Shown piece by piece: positions 19,080 through 28,121 of a DNA stretch of 64,000 nucleotides. The notes beneath the pieces are model-generated. The model was given only the letters and a program-made list of their open reading frames with translations, did no database searches and was not told the DNA's origin. Origin of the DNA: Bacillus sp. ISL-45 (lineage in GTDB: Bacteria; Bacillota; Bacilli; Bacillales; Cytobacillaceae); NCBI RefSeq assembly GCF_018613195.1, contig NZ_JAGGQQ010000003.1, positions 62,001 to 126,000 of the forward strand. The letters are read 5' to 3'. Within the stretch, counting starts at the first letter, position 1. Each line of letters begins with the position of its first letter. The position numbers and the translations under genes were made by a program.

Positions 19080-19205
19080 ACATTTAGGAATATATTCATT
19101 TTTTACGGAAGGTATCCACTTGTTTTTAGGAATAAAACCAGATTTTAAGGAATATCCTGACCTAATTCAGGAATATATCAGGATTTTAAGGAATATATCC
19201 TTTTT
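19080..19205. repeat. Six phased copies of an AGGAATAT motif
   Basis: Direct copies of TTTTAAGGAATATATCC-like sequence have their GG pairs at 19087, 19107 (degenerate), 19129, 19149, 19170 and 19190. Spacings are 20, 22, 20, 21 and 20 bp, close to two helical turns. The array ends about 85 bp before the NERD gene start. It is non-coding on both strands. Confidence 0.8.
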
Positions 19206-19256
19206 GTCACTAATTCTTCACACTCAACGAGAGGAGTTTACAGTATTTTAAAGAAT

Positions 19257-19285
19257 TCTCTCCTATAAACCATCAAAAGGAGAGA
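19257..19285 (+). promoter_or_regulatory. Hairpin that can mask the NERD-gene ribosome site
   Basis: TCTCTCCT (19257-19264) is exactly complementary to AGGAGAGA (19278-19285), which contains the Shine-Dalgarno sequence, with a 13-base loop. A further AGGAG upstream (19233-19237) could compete for part of the CTCCT strand. Confidence 0.5.
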
Positions 19286-19290
19286 TGATT

Positions 19291-20271
19291 TTGTTTTATA
19301 AAGACAGGGACATACCTTATAAATTGAAAGCAGAAGAGGCATTAATCCGCCGACTCGATGTAAATCATCCGAAACTGCCCTTAATAGAAGAAGAATATCG
19401 AAAAAAACTTGCAGGATTAAGAGGTGAAAAAGAACTGGAATACCACTTATCGTTTCTTAAAGATAATAACTATCTGATTATTAATGATCTCCGGTTACAG
19501 CATGGTGTCCACTTCTTTCAAATCGACTCCCTCCTGCTCTCCCCCAGCGTTTCTTTCATTATTGATTCCAAGAATATTGCCGGAACAATTGTCTTTGACC
19601 ATGAATTCAATCAGTGCATTCGGATTTTCAACGAAAAAGAAGAAGGCATCCGTGATCCCTTCACCCAAGTTCAAAGACATGTCAGGCTATTGTCACAATG
19701 GCTTGATGATCATAACCTACCCTCATTAAACCTCGAGTACCTTATTGCTATATCAAGACCTTCAACCATTATAAAATCAAAAGGAAATAACTCTTACAAT
19801 AACTTCCGAGTTGTACAAGCTGGCCATCTAATAGCGAGGATTATCGACTTAGAAAAACGTTATCTAAAAGAGATAACTACAATAAAGGAGACTAAAAGAA
19901 TAGCTAAACAGCTGGTAAAATATCATGTACCCTTTAAGCCCAATATATTTGATACCTATTCCATTCATCCTGATGATGTGAGAAAAGGAGTCCAATGTCC
20001 GGAATGCAAGGCTATATCTATGCACAAAATTCATGGAAGCTGGTATTGCCCTGTATGCCAAACTTCATCTAAAACAGCCCACATCCTCGCATTAAGTGAT
20101 TATTACTTCCTCTATGGCAACACCATTACGCTCAGTCAATTTTCCGATTTTTTATTAATACCAATATCAAAACGGAAGTCCGCCTCTTCTTTCCTGATTT
20201 CACTCAGTCTGCCCTGCGCAGGCTCTAAAAAGGGGCGGGTCTATGACCTCACCCCTCTGATTGAAAAATAA
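19291..20271 (+). CDS. NERD-domain protein with C-terminal zinc ribbon
   Basis: The NERD (nuclease-related) domain spans about residues 43-165: GEKELEYHLSFL, LIINDLRL, then FFQIDSLLLSPSVSFIIDSKNIAG, where the D and the SKN correspond to the conserved D...E/DxK core of this nuclease-like fold. A zinc ribbon follows near residues 236-260 (CPECKAISMH...WYCPVC). This domain pairing is common in Bacillus plasmid and chromosomal proteins with suspected DNA-processing roles. An ATG at 19285 overlaps the ribosome site, so I start at the TTG at 19291, eight bases after AGGAG (326 residues). It stands alone between yjbA and app, behind a repeat array and an SD-masking hairpin. Confidence 0.85.
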   Translation: MFYKDRDIPYKLKAEEALIRRLDVNHPKLPLIEEEYRKKLAGLRGEKELEYHLSFLKDNNYLIINDLRLQHGVHFFQIDSLLLSPSVSFIIDSKNIAGTIVFDHEFNQCIRIFNEKEEGIRDPFTQVQRHVRLLSQWLDDHNLPSLNLEYLIAISRPSTIIKSKGNNSYNNFRVVQAGHLIARIIDLEKRYLKEITTIKETKRIAKQLVKYHVPFKPNIFDTYSIHPDDVRKGVQCPECKAISMHKIHGSWYCPVCQTSSKTAHILALSDYYFLYGNTITLSQFSDFLLIPISKRKSASSFLISLSLPCAGSKKGRVYDLTPLIEK

Positions 20272-20278
20272 GCAAAAT

Positions 20279-20309
20279 AAAAAATCTACCTTTGTATGGT
20301 AGATTTTTT
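20279..20309. terminator. Bidirectional terminator between the NERD gene and app
   Basis: A 12-bp stem AAAAAATCTACC (20279-20290) / GGTAGATTTTTT (20298-20309) with U-tails both ways; its right edge touches the appC stop. Confidence 0.9.
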
Positions 20310-21216
20310 AACGGCGTGATCTTGGATTCAATGCATCTTTTAGACCTTCACCAACGAAGTTGATCGACAAAATCGTGAGTGTAATGGCAAGTGCAGGTGG
20401 AATCCAGATCCACTGCTTTCCTTGTAATACGTCTGGTTCATTTGCGAATGCAAGCATGTTACCCCAGCTTGGAATTTCAGAAGGAACACCGAAGCCCAAG
20501 AAGCTTAATCCAGTCTCTGCGACAATCATGGAAGCGAACAAGATCGTTGCTTGTACGATGATTGTTGAAAGGACATTTGGAAGTAAATGCTTTGTGATTA
20601 CTTTGAATGGTGAACATCCGATTGAGATGGCAGCAAGAATGTATTCATTCTCCTTTTCCGCCAAAATCTTGCTTCGGACAATCCTCGCTACCCCGCCCCA
20701 GCTCAGCAAGCTGATAACCATGATCAGGATGACAAGACCATTGATTTTACCATGGAAAATTGTAGCCAATACGATAACGAAAACCAGGAATGGGAAGTTC
20801 AGGACGAAATCAGTGAAGCGCATAAGCATGCTGTCAACGATACCGCCGAAATATCCTGCGATTGAACCTACAATCGTTCCAAAAATGATTACGAATAATG
20901 TACAGCTTATTCCGACTAAGAGTGATACCCTTCCGCCGTATAACAATCTGGTGAAAACGTCACGCCCATTTTTGTCCGTTCCCAGCCAATGCTCTGCAGA
21001 TGGCTTTAAGGACATTGAGCCAATGTTGATTTTTGTTATATCTGTTGTTGTAATGTATGGAGCCAGGAAAGAGACAATCATTACGAAAACCAAGAAGATC
21101 AAGCTTGTCATCGCCAACTTGTTTTTCACAAATTTTCTTCTAGCGATGGCCCAAGGAGACATGCCTTTTTCCGGCTTCAGGTTAATCTGTGTATTATTTG
21201 CTGTAGAAACTTCCAT
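20308..21216 (-). CDS. appC: Oligopeptide ABC importer 2, permease AppC
   Basis: Inner-membrane permease of the second peptide importer, six helices. It has the conserved EHWLGTDKNGRDVFTRLLYGGRVSL after helix 1 and the EAA loop NEYILAAISIGCSPFKVI. An upstream ATG overlaps AGGAGG directly and cannot be used, so the start is the ATG at 21216 six bases beyond, giving 302 residues. It is the last gene of a D-F-A-B-C operon located between yjbA and yjaZ, the place of the B. subtilis app operon. Confidence 0.93.
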   Translation of the reverse strand: MEVSTANNTQINLKPEKGMSPWAIARRKFVKNKLAMTSLIFLVFVMIVSFLAPYITTTDITKINIGSMSLKPSAEHWLGTDKNGRDVFTRLLYGGRVSLLVGISCTLFVIIFGTIVGSIAGYFGGIVDSMLMRFTDFVLNFPFLVFVIVLATIFHGKINGLVILIMVISLLSWGGVARIVRSKILAEKENEYILAAISIGCSPFKVITKHLLPNVLSTIIVQATILFASMIVAETGLSFLGFGVPSEIPSWGNMLAFANEPDVLQGKQWIWIPPALAITLTILSINFVGEGLKDALNPRSRR

Positions 21217-21227
21217 AGCCATCCTCC

Positions 21228-22193
21228 TTAATCAAGCCTGATCCTTGGATCAACGATTCCATATAAAATATCTGCAACAAGGTTTCCAAACAGTGTCAAG
21301 AATGAGAACATCATTGTCAATGTCATAAGGACTGGATAGTCTCTTTGGCTGACAGAGTTCAAGAATAATTGACCGATACCAGGATAAGTGAAGATTGTTT
21401 CGGTGATAATTGCGCCACCGACCAATGCAACGATATCAAATCCAAGGAATGTAATCAGCGGGATGATTGAATTACGTAAGATGTGCTGATTGTAAATCTT
21501 TTTTTCAGGTGTGCCTTTAGCACGTGCCGTCCTTACAAAATCTTTACGGCTGTTTTCTATAATGTCATTACGCAGGAATTGCGTATAGCTTGCAGTACTC
21601 AATAAACCTAATACAAGTGCTGGTAAGAAAACATGATGAATTCGGCTTAACCAATATGCAGCTGTACCTTCGGTGGTAGAGATATCCACAGAACCGTTCG
21701 AAGGGAACCAGCCTAAATTAAATGAGAAGAAATAGATGGCGAACACCCCTGCAACAAATGAAGGGAGGGCCAATCCAATATAGTTAGCGGTACCTATGAA
21801 GTTATCACCAATTGTATATGGCTTCCTTCCGGCATAAATACCCATGATAAACGCTAAAACATAAGTTATTAAAATACTTGAAAAGCCTAGAAATATCGTA
21901 TTTGGCAGACGTTCGCCAATGATTTCACTTGCCGGGATTTTATAACGGGTTGATTTTCCGAAGTCTCCCTGCATGAAATTTGTGATCCATGTGAAATATT
22001 GAATGTGGACTGGGTCATTATAACCGAGCTTCTCGCGCATCTCCTCTATGTATGCCGGATCCGTATTGTTTGGATCGATCTCCCCACTGAGTGAGTCCCC
22101 TGGCATAAGTTTCGCCAGGGAAAACACTACAATAGAGATAAGGAAAAGCATAGGAATCATGCCGAGTATGCGTCGTAAACTGTATTTAAGCAT
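21228..22193 (-). CDS. appB: Oligopeptide ABC importer 2, permease AppB
   Basis: Membrane permease partner of AppC, starting MLKYSLRRILGMIPMLFLISIVVFSLAKLMPG at the residue level of the family (first helix after RR). The EAA loop is NSRKDFVRTARAKGTPEKKI. AAGGAG sits too close to an earlier ATG, so I choose the ATG at 22193; length is 321 residues. It lies 37 bp after appA and 11 bp before the appC start. Confidence 0.93.
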   Translation of the reverse strand: MLKYSLRRILGMIPMLFLISIVVFSLAKLMPGDSLSGEIDPNNTDPAYIEEMREKLGYNDPVHIQYFTWITNFMQGDFGKSTRYKIPASEIIGERLPNTIFLGFSSILITYVLAFIMGIYAGRKPYTIGDNFIGTANYIGLALPSFVAGVFAIYFFSFNLGWFPSNGSVDISTTEGTAAYWLSRIHHVFLPALVLGLLSTASYTQFLRNDIIENSRKDFVRTARAKGTPEKKIYNQHILRNSIIPLITFLGFDIVALVGGAIITETIFTYPGIGQLFLNSVSQRDYPVLMTLTMMFSFLTLFGNLVADILYGIVDPRIRLD

Positions 22194-22230
22194 ATGCATT
22201 CTCCTTAACTGAATAGGTGGTACTTAATGA

Positions 22231-23952
22231 TTATTGCTTGATCCACCATTCATGAGGTGAGTTAGAACCAGAAACGTCGTACTTGACGCCTTGAACGCGC
22301 TTAGCAACAGCCATAACTTCTTCTAGTTCAAGGATTGGAAGTGATGGTACTTCTTCGTTGAAAATCTTCTGCCAGTCAGCATACAATTGTGCACGCTTTT
22401 CAGTGTCAGTTCCAACTACTTCTAGATCAACAGCATCTTCAAGAAGCTTTTGAGCATCTTCATTTACCCAACGTGGGTAGTTCCATACAGATTCAATACC
22501 CCAAAGTGGAAGTGGATCCGGATCTGCACCAGTTCCCCATCCGCCATAGAATACTTCTAGAGCAGGGTCATCTTTTTCAAGCTGATCATAGTAAAGGTTA
22601 ACATCGGTCATTTGAAGCTCAGACTTCAAACCAACTTCTTCCCAATACTGAGTCATAGCTTTTGCACGTGCTTCGAAAGTTGGGTTTCCAGTTGCATAGT
22701 GAGAGAACTTAACAGTGAACTTTTCACCCTTTGGATCTTCACGGAATCCATCTCCGTCTTTATCAACATATCCAGCTTTGTCAAGGATTTCTTTCGCTTT
22801 TTCTGGGTTGTATTCATATTGGATTGGCATATCTTCATTAGGTGCAGCAATCCAGTGTGAAGATGGGATAGGACGGTTAAGCGGCTTTCCTAATCCACTG
22901 AAGAACGCATCTACCCACTCTTCGCGGTTGATTGCGAAAAGCATAGCTTGGCGCAATTCTTTGCTTTGATACTTATCTTTGTCCATTACGTTTTTCTTGC
23001 CATCGTATTTACCAAGTTTGAAACCGATATAGTAGTAAGATAAGCCAGGGTATTTTACTACTTCAACATTATCAAGAGCTTCTACTTCCGGAAGAACTGT
23101 TGGATGGAATGGAGTCATGTCAAGAGTTCCATTCTTAAGTTCTCCAGTAGTAAGTGAAGAATCGATAACTTTAACAACGATCTTGTCTAAGTGCGGAGCA
23201 CCTTTCCAGTAGTTTTCGTTTTTAACTAGTTCTACTGATTCACCAGGGATAACCTTTGCAACTTTGAATGGACCAGTTCCGACAGGCTTAGTGCGGACCT
23301 GCTCAGAAGCAGCCATATCCTTAGGATCGATTCCTTCGAATTCCTTGCGAGAAAGCGGGTAAGCCCAAACATTCTCAAGGTTGTTTACGCGAGCTTTGTC
23401 AAAAGTGATTTTCAAAGTATAATCATCAACTACTTCAAGACCGGCAATTTTGTCAGACTTTCCTTCGTTGAAATCCTTTGCACCTTCGATTGTGTTAACG
23501 TTAGACCAGCGCTGGTGTTCTCCACCAAGTGTAGCGATTGTTTCAAGAGCGAATACCCAGTCATGAACTGTCAATTCTTCTCCATTGTGCCATTTTACGC
23601 CTTTTTGAAATGTGAAAGTGAAAACTTTGTTGTCTTCAGTTTCCCAGCTTGCAATGTTTGGTTCTGCTTTCAAGTTTTCATCATAACTAATCAACTCATC
23701 GTCGAAGAATGCGATGATGTCATCGTCTCCGTCAGCATCGTAAAAGTTCCAGTTCAAAAGGCCTTTGAACTCAGAGCTTAAAGCGTAAGTCAATGTACCG
23801 CCATCCTGCGGTCCTGTTTCTTCTGCTGCGTTGTCTTTGTCGTCCTTTTTTGGATCAGCTGTTGTCTTCTCTTTTTCTCCCCCGCTGCACGCAGCAAGGA
23901 ATGTTGATAAAACCAATACTAGCATAGCTAGCCAAAGCAATGGTTTCTTCAT
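22231..23952 (-). CDS. appA: Oligopeptide-binding lipoprotein AppA
   Basis: The lipid-anchored peptide-binding subunit of importer 2 (SBP_bac_5). The lipobox is LAAC with Cys at residue 22, followed by a charged linker (GGEKEKTTADPKKDDKD) and a complete binding domain ending NSPHEWWIKQ. Length is 573 residues. The start at 23952 has a G-rich ribosome site (GGGGGG). It lies between appF and appB, as in B. subtilis appDFABC. Its sequence differs widely from OppA of importer 1, suggesting a different peptide range. Confidence 0.93.
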   Translation of the reverse strand: MKKPLLWLAMLVLVLSTFLAACSGGEKEKTTADPKKDDKDNAAEETGPQDGGTLTYALSSEFKGLLNWNFYDADGDDDIIAFFDDELISYDENLKAEPNIASWETEDNKVFTFTFQKGVKWHNGEELTVHDWVFALETIATLGGEHQRWSNVNTIEGAKDFNEGKSDKIAGLEVVDDYTLKITFDKARVNNLENVWAYPLSRKEFEGIDPKDMAASEQVRTKPVGTGPFKVAKVIPGESVELVKNENYWKGAPHLDKIVVKVIDSSLTTGELKNGTLDMTPFHPTVLPEVEALDNVEVVKYPGLSYYYIGFKLGKYDGKKNVMDKDKYQSKELRQAMLFAINREEWVDAFFSGLGKPLNRPIPSSHWIAAPNEDMPIQYEYNPEKAKEILDKAGYVDKDGDGFREDPKGEKFTVKFSHYATGNPTFEARAKAMTQYWEEVGLKSELQMTDVNLYYDQLEKDDPALEVFYGGWGTGADPDPLPLWGIESVWNYPRWVNEDAQKLLEDAVDLEVVGTDTEKRAQLYADWQKIFNEEVPSLPILELEEVMAVAKRVQGVKYDVSGSNSPHEWWIKQ

Positions 23953-23999
23953 GGTTTTCCCCCCGTTTTTCAATGTATTTGTTTGCAAAAATTATTGCC

Positions 24000-24986
24000 C
24001 TAGTAAAGGTGGCAAGCAACTCGGTGTCCTGGCTTCACCTCCTTTAAAGCTGGCTTTACTTGGGAACACTCTGCCATCGCAGCTGGGCAGCGCGGATGGA
24101 ATGGGCAGCCTGTTGGAGGGTTCAATGGACTTGGCACGTCTCCTTCAAGTACAATCCTTTCCTTCTTCCTGCGCGGATCCGGCATTGGAATGGCTGAAAT
24201 CAAAGCCTGGGTATATGGGTGGAGCGGCTCAGCATACATGCTGTTGCGGTCGGCAATTTCAACCATATTGCCGAGATACATTACGCCGATCCGGTCACTC
24301 ATATGCTTAACGACACTAAGGTCATGAGCGATAAATAAGAATGTCAAGTCAAATTCCTTCTGAAGTTCTTTCAATAGATTGAGAACCTGGGATTGCACGG
24401 ATACGTCAAGGGCAGATACCGGCTCATCAGCGATGATCAGCTTTGGTCTCAGCGCCAGCGCCCTGGCAATGCCGATCCTTTGTCTCTGCCCGCCTGAAAA
24501 TTCATGGGCATATTTGTAGTAAGCATCTTCAGGAAGTCCAACTCTTGTTAATAAATCCATGACTTCATCTTTCAAGTCTTTCAAACTTGCATTCTTGAAA
24601 TTCCGGATTGGTTCAGAAACAATGTCACCAACCATTTGCATCGGGTTAAGTGAAGCGTAAGGATCCTGGAAGACCATCTGGATATCCTGGCGGATCGCCT
24701 GAAGTGTCTTGCCTCTTAATTTTGTGATGTCCTTGCCTTCAAAAATGATTTCCCCATCTGTCGCATTCAACAATCTGATAATGGTTCTTCCTGTTGTTGA
24801 TTTGCCGCAGCCCGATTCCCCAACGAGACCCAATGTTTCACCCTTTTTAATTTCGAATGAGACATCATCGACAGCCTTGACATTGCCAATTGTGCGGCGG
24901 AAAAATCCGCCTTTTACAGGATAATAGGTTTTCAGATTATTGATTTCCAGCAAATTCTCTTTTTCTGTTAATGTTGTATTGCTCAT
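24000..24986 (-). CDS. appF: Oligopeptide ABC importer 2, ATPase AppF
   Basis: ATPase with Walker [10 protein letters not shown] at residues 56-64, signature SGGQRQR, Walker [13 protein letters not shown] and [10 protein letters not shown]. The C-terminal extension carries four cysteines in the order [16 protein letters not shown]...VACHLY, a pattern that in related Dpp/Opp ATPases can bind an iron-sulfur cluster; whether it does so here is not known. Its ATG overlaps the appD stop (TAATG). Length is 328 residues. Confidence 0.95.
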   Translation of the reverse strand: MSNTTLTEKENLLEINNLKTYYPVKGGFFRRTIGNVKAVDDVSFEIKKGETLGLVGESGCGKSTTGRTIIRLLNATDGEIIFEGKDITKLRGKTLQAIRQDIQMVFQDPYASLNPMQMVGDIVSEPIRNFKNASLKDLKDEVMDLLTRVGLPEDAYYKYAHEFSGGQRQRIGIARALALRPKLIIADEPVSALDVSVQSQVLNLLKELQKEFDLTFLFIAHDLSVVKHMSDRIGVMYLGNMVEIADRNSMYAEPLHPYTQALISAIPMPDPRRKKERIVLEGDVPSPLNPPTGCPFHPRCPAAMAECSQVKPALKEVKPGHRVACHLY

Positions 24987-26008
24987 TATGCCTTAACTCC
25001 TTCTTTTGGCATACTTGCTTCATATAGAATGCACGCCACTTCATGTCCTTGCTCGATTTCTCCAAGCTGTGGAGTGATACTTGTACACTCTGGCATTGCT
25101 TTCGGACAACGGTTTGCGAATCGGCAGCCAGTTGCAGGCATATTCTTTAGCGACGGGACGATTCCCTTGATTGAGCTTAGTTCTTCTTTGTCCTCATCCA
25201 TTTTAGGGATGGCACCCATCATCAATTCTGTGTATGGATGCTTCGGGTTATAAAAAAGTGTGTCAACGTCAGCACGTTCAACAATCCGGCCTGCATACAT
25301 TACGATGACTTCATCACACATTTCTGCAACAACGCCAAGGTCATGGGTGATCATGATGACCGACATATCATTAACTTCCTGGATACTCTTGAGCAATTCG
25401 AGAATCTGGGCTTGGACTGTCACGTCCAATGCTGTTGTAGGCTCGTCCGCAATCAGAAGCTTTGGCTGGTTGGCAATGGCCATCGCAATCATGACCCTCT
25501 GCCTCATACCTCCGGATAACTGGTGTGGATACTCATCTACGATTTTCTCAGGACGGGAAATGCCCACGCTTTTCAATAGCGCGATACTCTTCTGCCTTGC
25601 TTCTGCTTTTGAGATTTTTGTATGGTTGAACAATACTTCCTGCAGTTGGAATCCTATAGTAAAAACCGGATTCATCGATGTCATGGGTTCCTGGAAGATC
25701 ATTGAGATATCCCGCCCGCGGATTTTGTTCATTTCCTTTTCGGATAACTGTTCGAGATGAACTCCTTCGAAAACAATCTCGCCGCCTCGAATCTTTCCAA
25801 CCCCTTTTGGCAGGAGCTGCATGACCGATAGGCTCATAACCGATTTCCCGCACCCTGATTCGCCAACAACCCCGACAATCTGCCTTGGTTTGACAGCAAA
25901 ACTCACCTTGTCTACAGCGTTATAAAATTCACCATCAATATTAAAAGCTGTTTCAAGGTTCTTGACCTCAAGCAAAGGTGCTTCATTATGTATTGAATAG
26001 TTGCTCAT
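24986..26008 (-). CDS. appD: Oligopeptide ABC importer 2, ATPase AppD
   Basis: First gene of the second peptide operon. Walker [10 protein letters not shown] is at residues 49-57, followed by [30 protein letters not shown] and [11 protein letters not shown]. The C-terminal cysteine motif CRFANRCPKAMPECT...VACILY is intact. Length is 340 residues. It starts behind a promoter and a good CodY-like box. In B. subtilis App can substitute for Opp in importing certain peptides. Confidence 0.95.
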   Translation of the reverse strand: MSNYSIHNEAPLLEVKNLETAFNIDGEFYNAVDKVSFAVKPRQIVGVVGESGCGKSVMSLSVMQLLPKGVGKIRGGEIVFEGVHLEQLSEKEMNKIRGRDISMIFQEPMTSMNPVFTIGFQLQEVLFNHTKISKAEARQKSIALLKSVGISRPEKIVDEYPHQLSGGMRQRVMIAMAIANQPKLLIADEPTTALDVTVQAQILELLKSIQEVNDMSVIMITHDLGVVAEMCDEVIVMYAGRIVERADVDTLFYNPKHPYTELMMGAIPKMDEDKEELSSIKGIVPSLKNMPATGCRFANRCPKAMPECTSITPQLGEIEQGHEVACILYEASMPKEGVKA

Positions 26009-26038
26009 TTGGACACCTTCTCACATTTTAAATAATAA

Positions 26039-26053
26039 AATATTCTGCAAATT
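26039..26053 (-). promoter_or_regulatory. CodY-like operator upstream of appD
   Basis: AATATTCTGCAAATT differs from the CodY consensus AATTTTCWGAAAATT at two of 15 positions. It lies between the predicted -10 and the appD start. B. subtilis app is a known CodY target. Confidence 0.7.
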
Positions 26054-26084
26054 CGATATATTTTAATAAAATGTTATTACAGAT

Positions 26085-26113
26085 TTATTACATTTGCAAT
26101 ACTTTTTTTTCAA
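26085..26113 (-). promoter_or_regulatory. Promoter of appDFABC
   Basis: Reading toward appD: TTGAAA (26113-26108), 17-bp spacer, TAATAA (26090-26085). The surrounding bases resemble the promoter region of the third peptide operon. Confidence 0.6.
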
Positions 26114-26143
26114 TTGGGAAATTTATAATTTTTTAGAAATAGT

Positions 26144-26171
26144 AAAAAAACCCGAGGATAATGGGTTTTTT
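26144..26171 (-). terminator. Terminator of yjaZ
   Basis: Nine-bp stem AAAAAACCC / GGGTTTTTT (26145-26153 and 26163-26171) with a U-tail on the minus strand. Confidence 0.8.
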
Positions 26172-26186
26172 AGGTTTTTAAAATTT

Positions 26187-26969
26187 TTAAAAATTTAGTA
26201 ACTTTGTAAATTCACAGGAAGGAATCTTAAATGATGCTTTTTCAGTAAAATTTCTATTTTGCTTAAATTGTTTTACTATCTCATAGCCCATAGCGTAGCC
26301 CAGAAGCCTTGGTTTTCCGGCTAAACCAAACAAAATTTCATCATGCTGACGATCTTCTCTCGTAATTAGAAGCTTGTTTTCCACTTCTTTTTTCCAATAG
26401 TCAGCCAAAATTTTTGTCGAATATCGTCTGCTCCATTCCCCCGTATAATTTTCACCGCAATTTTCGGCAACTGCATGCTCAGCGAGGCCCTCTAAAATAA
26501 TTGAATCCAGGAGAGTATATTCCTCAGGTTTTTTCTTTTGTGCCTGCATCCTGCATACATGGTGGTATTCATGCACGAACAATGCTTCCAGCTCTTTCTC
26601 GTCATCGACCGGAGTCAGGAAGATGAACATTTTATCGATGAAGGAAACGCCTGATTTCCCTTTCCCTTCCTTCATTAACCTCGCGTTCGATTGATCCATC
26701 GGAAAAATGAAGATTGGAATGTCCGGTCCATTCCATTTCTTTTTGTATTTATTAAAGAGTTCCTCTGTCCGTTTCCAGTACCCTTCTCTTTTCAACTTTT
26801 CGAAAACCCTTTTGTTTCGTCGGTCCGGCTTGTACATGCCAAAGTTCTTTAAATAGGAATAGATTTTTTGGGGATTATCGGCTTCCTGAAAATGTCCAAG
26901 CAGGTTTTCACACACTTTCTTTGTATTGGCAAAATCAGTTCCAAGCCACTTATCTGTCCTGACGATCAC
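26187..26969 (-). CDS. yjaZ: Predicted zinc protease YjaZ (DUF2268)
   Basis: A 260-residue protein of the DUF2268 family of predicted zinc-dependent peptidases. The zinc site H133-E-Y-H-H137 is present with a downstream acidic helix (ILEGLAEHAVAENCG) that probably supplies the third ligand. No signal peptide is seen, so it is probably cytoplasmic. The start is GTG at 26969 with GGAGGG eight bases upstream; an ATG two bases earlier runs into TGA. It sits between two D-F-A-B-C peptide operons; in B. subtilis it is between fabF and app. A peptide-processing role is inference. Confidence 0.88.
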   Translation of the reverse strand: MIVRTDKWLGTDFANTKKVCENLLGHFQEADNPQKIYSYLKNFGMYKPDRRNKRVFEKLKREGYWKRTEELFNKYKKKWNGPDIPIFIFPMDQSNARLMKEGKGKSGVSFIDKMFIFLTPVDDEKELEALFVHEYHHVCRMQAQKKKPEEYTLLDSIILEGLAEHAVAENCGENYTGEWSRRYSTKILADYWKKEVENKLLITREDRQHDEILFGLAGKPRLLGYAMGYEIVKQFKQNRNFTEKASFKIPSCEFTKLLNF

Positions 26970-27048
26970 ATTGCATTCCCTCCACTGGCTTACCCTTTTA
27001 CAGCCATTTTATGTTATTAACAGCCAATGGTTCGAAGGGATCCTTCAC

Positions 27049-27126
27049 ATGGAGAAAATTTCCCAACATGAACAAAAAACGGAATCCACAACGGAAACAT
27101 TTTATAATTCCCTGGACAAAGACTAA
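27049..27126 (+). CDS. Possible 25-residue hydrophilic small protein
   Basis: A short frame (MEKISQHEQK...NSLDKD) has AAGGGA ten bases before its ATG and ends two bases into a terminator hairpin, the layout of a real small gene. The product is very hydrophilic. I see no convincing promoter, and a frame this short can occur by chance. Confidence 0.3.
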   Translation: MEKISQHEQKTESTTETFYNSLDKD

Positions 27127-27150
27127 AAGCCAGAGAGGTCTCTGGCTTTT
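27125..27150. terminator. Terminator after the third peptide operon
   Basis: A 12-bp perfect inverted repeat, AAAAGCCAGAGA / TCTCTGGCTTTT, separated by two bases, with T-runs on both strands. Confidence 0.75.
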
Positions 27151-27194
27151 CACAGTTACTATATGTTTTCCTAATCCCAACTTAAGATCAAATT

Positions 27195-28109
27195 TTACTC
27201 GTTAATCTTCGGATCGAGCGCATCCCTCAGTCCATCGCCGACAAAGTTGAAACAAATAACGGTCAGGAGGATCATCAATCCCGGAGCCAGCGGATACCAC
27301 CAGGATTTCAAAAGAATCGTGAAATTCTGTGCGTCCTGCAGCATATTGCCCCAGCTGGCGTGGGGCGGCTGTATTCCCAGACCCAAATAACTCAATCCTG
27401 ATTCTGCCAGGATCACATAGCCTACTGCCAGCGTGGCCGATACGATGATCGGTCCCATGGCATTGGGCAGGATATGAGAGAAAATGATTGTTGGTGTTTT
27501 TGTACCAATCGTTTTGGATGCCAGGACAAACTCTCTCGACCTTAATGAGAGGAACTCACCTCTGACAAGTCGTGCAGTAGTTGTCCAACCCAACAGCGCG
27601 AAGATTAAAATCAGCTTATCCACTCCCGGCTTGAAAATCGTAACCAGCGTAATCAATAAGAAGATGGATGGGATTGACAGGATGATATCGACAAATCTCA
27701 TGATGATCGCATCAACAATCCCGCCAACATAGCCAGCGACAGCTCCAAGGAAGGTGCCTATAGTAATAGACCCAAGAACCGATGCGAATCCGACCAAAAG
27801 CGAAATTCTTGCTCCATATAAAAGTCTTGAAAACACATCCCTTCCAAACCTGTCTGTGCCAAGCCAATGCTCACTGTTCGGCGGCTGCAATTTTAAAAGC
27901 AGATTCTGCTTGGAAGGTGAGTACGGGGCAATCATTGGCGCTAACAGAGCAGCAGTTATGATGATGATCAGAAAAATACCGCCAAAAACAGCAAGTTTAT
28001 TTTTCACGAATTTCCTGACTATGATTCCAAGCATTGTGTCATGCGAGGTGTTAACACCATGCAATTCCAGGCTGCCAGATTGATTTCCAGCTAGATTTGT
28101 TTTTGCCAT
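27195..28109 (-). CDS. Oligopeptide ABC importer 3, permease C subunit
   Basis: Six-helix permease with the conserved [25 protein letters not shown] segment and EAA loop [27 protein letters not shown] site seven bases before the ATG at 28109 fixes the start; 304 residues, the size of AppC. It is the last gene of the third operon, followed by a terminator. This extra operon lies between yjaZ and fabF, where B. subtilis has none. Confidence 0.93.
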   Translation of the reverse strand: MAKTNLAGNQSGSLELHGVNTSHDTMLGIIVRKFVKNKLAVFGGIFLIIIITAALLAPMIAPYSPSKQNLLLKLQPPNSEHWLGTDRFGRDVFSRLLYGARISLLVGFASVLGSITIGTFLGAVAGYVGGIVDAIIMRFVDIILSIPSIFLLITLVTIFKPGVDKLILIFALLGWTTTARLVRGEFLSLRSREFVLASKTIGTKTPTIIFSHILPNAMGPIIVSATLAVGYVILAESGLSYLGLGIQPPHASWGNMLQDAQNFTILLKSWWYPLAPGLMILLTVICFNFVGDGLRDALDPKINE

Positions 28110-28121
28110 GTTTACCTCCCC

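Noticed and set aside
19080-19205. CRISPR or plasmid origin iterons
   Set aside because: Units are imperfect and without spacers; no replication protein gene is adjacent. Kept as a regulatory or bent-DNA candidate only.
20360-21241. A 293-codon open frame on the plus strand opposite appC
   Set aside because: It mirrors a clear membrane-protein gene, has no ribosome site and its product is a serine/isoleucine-rich string without family features.
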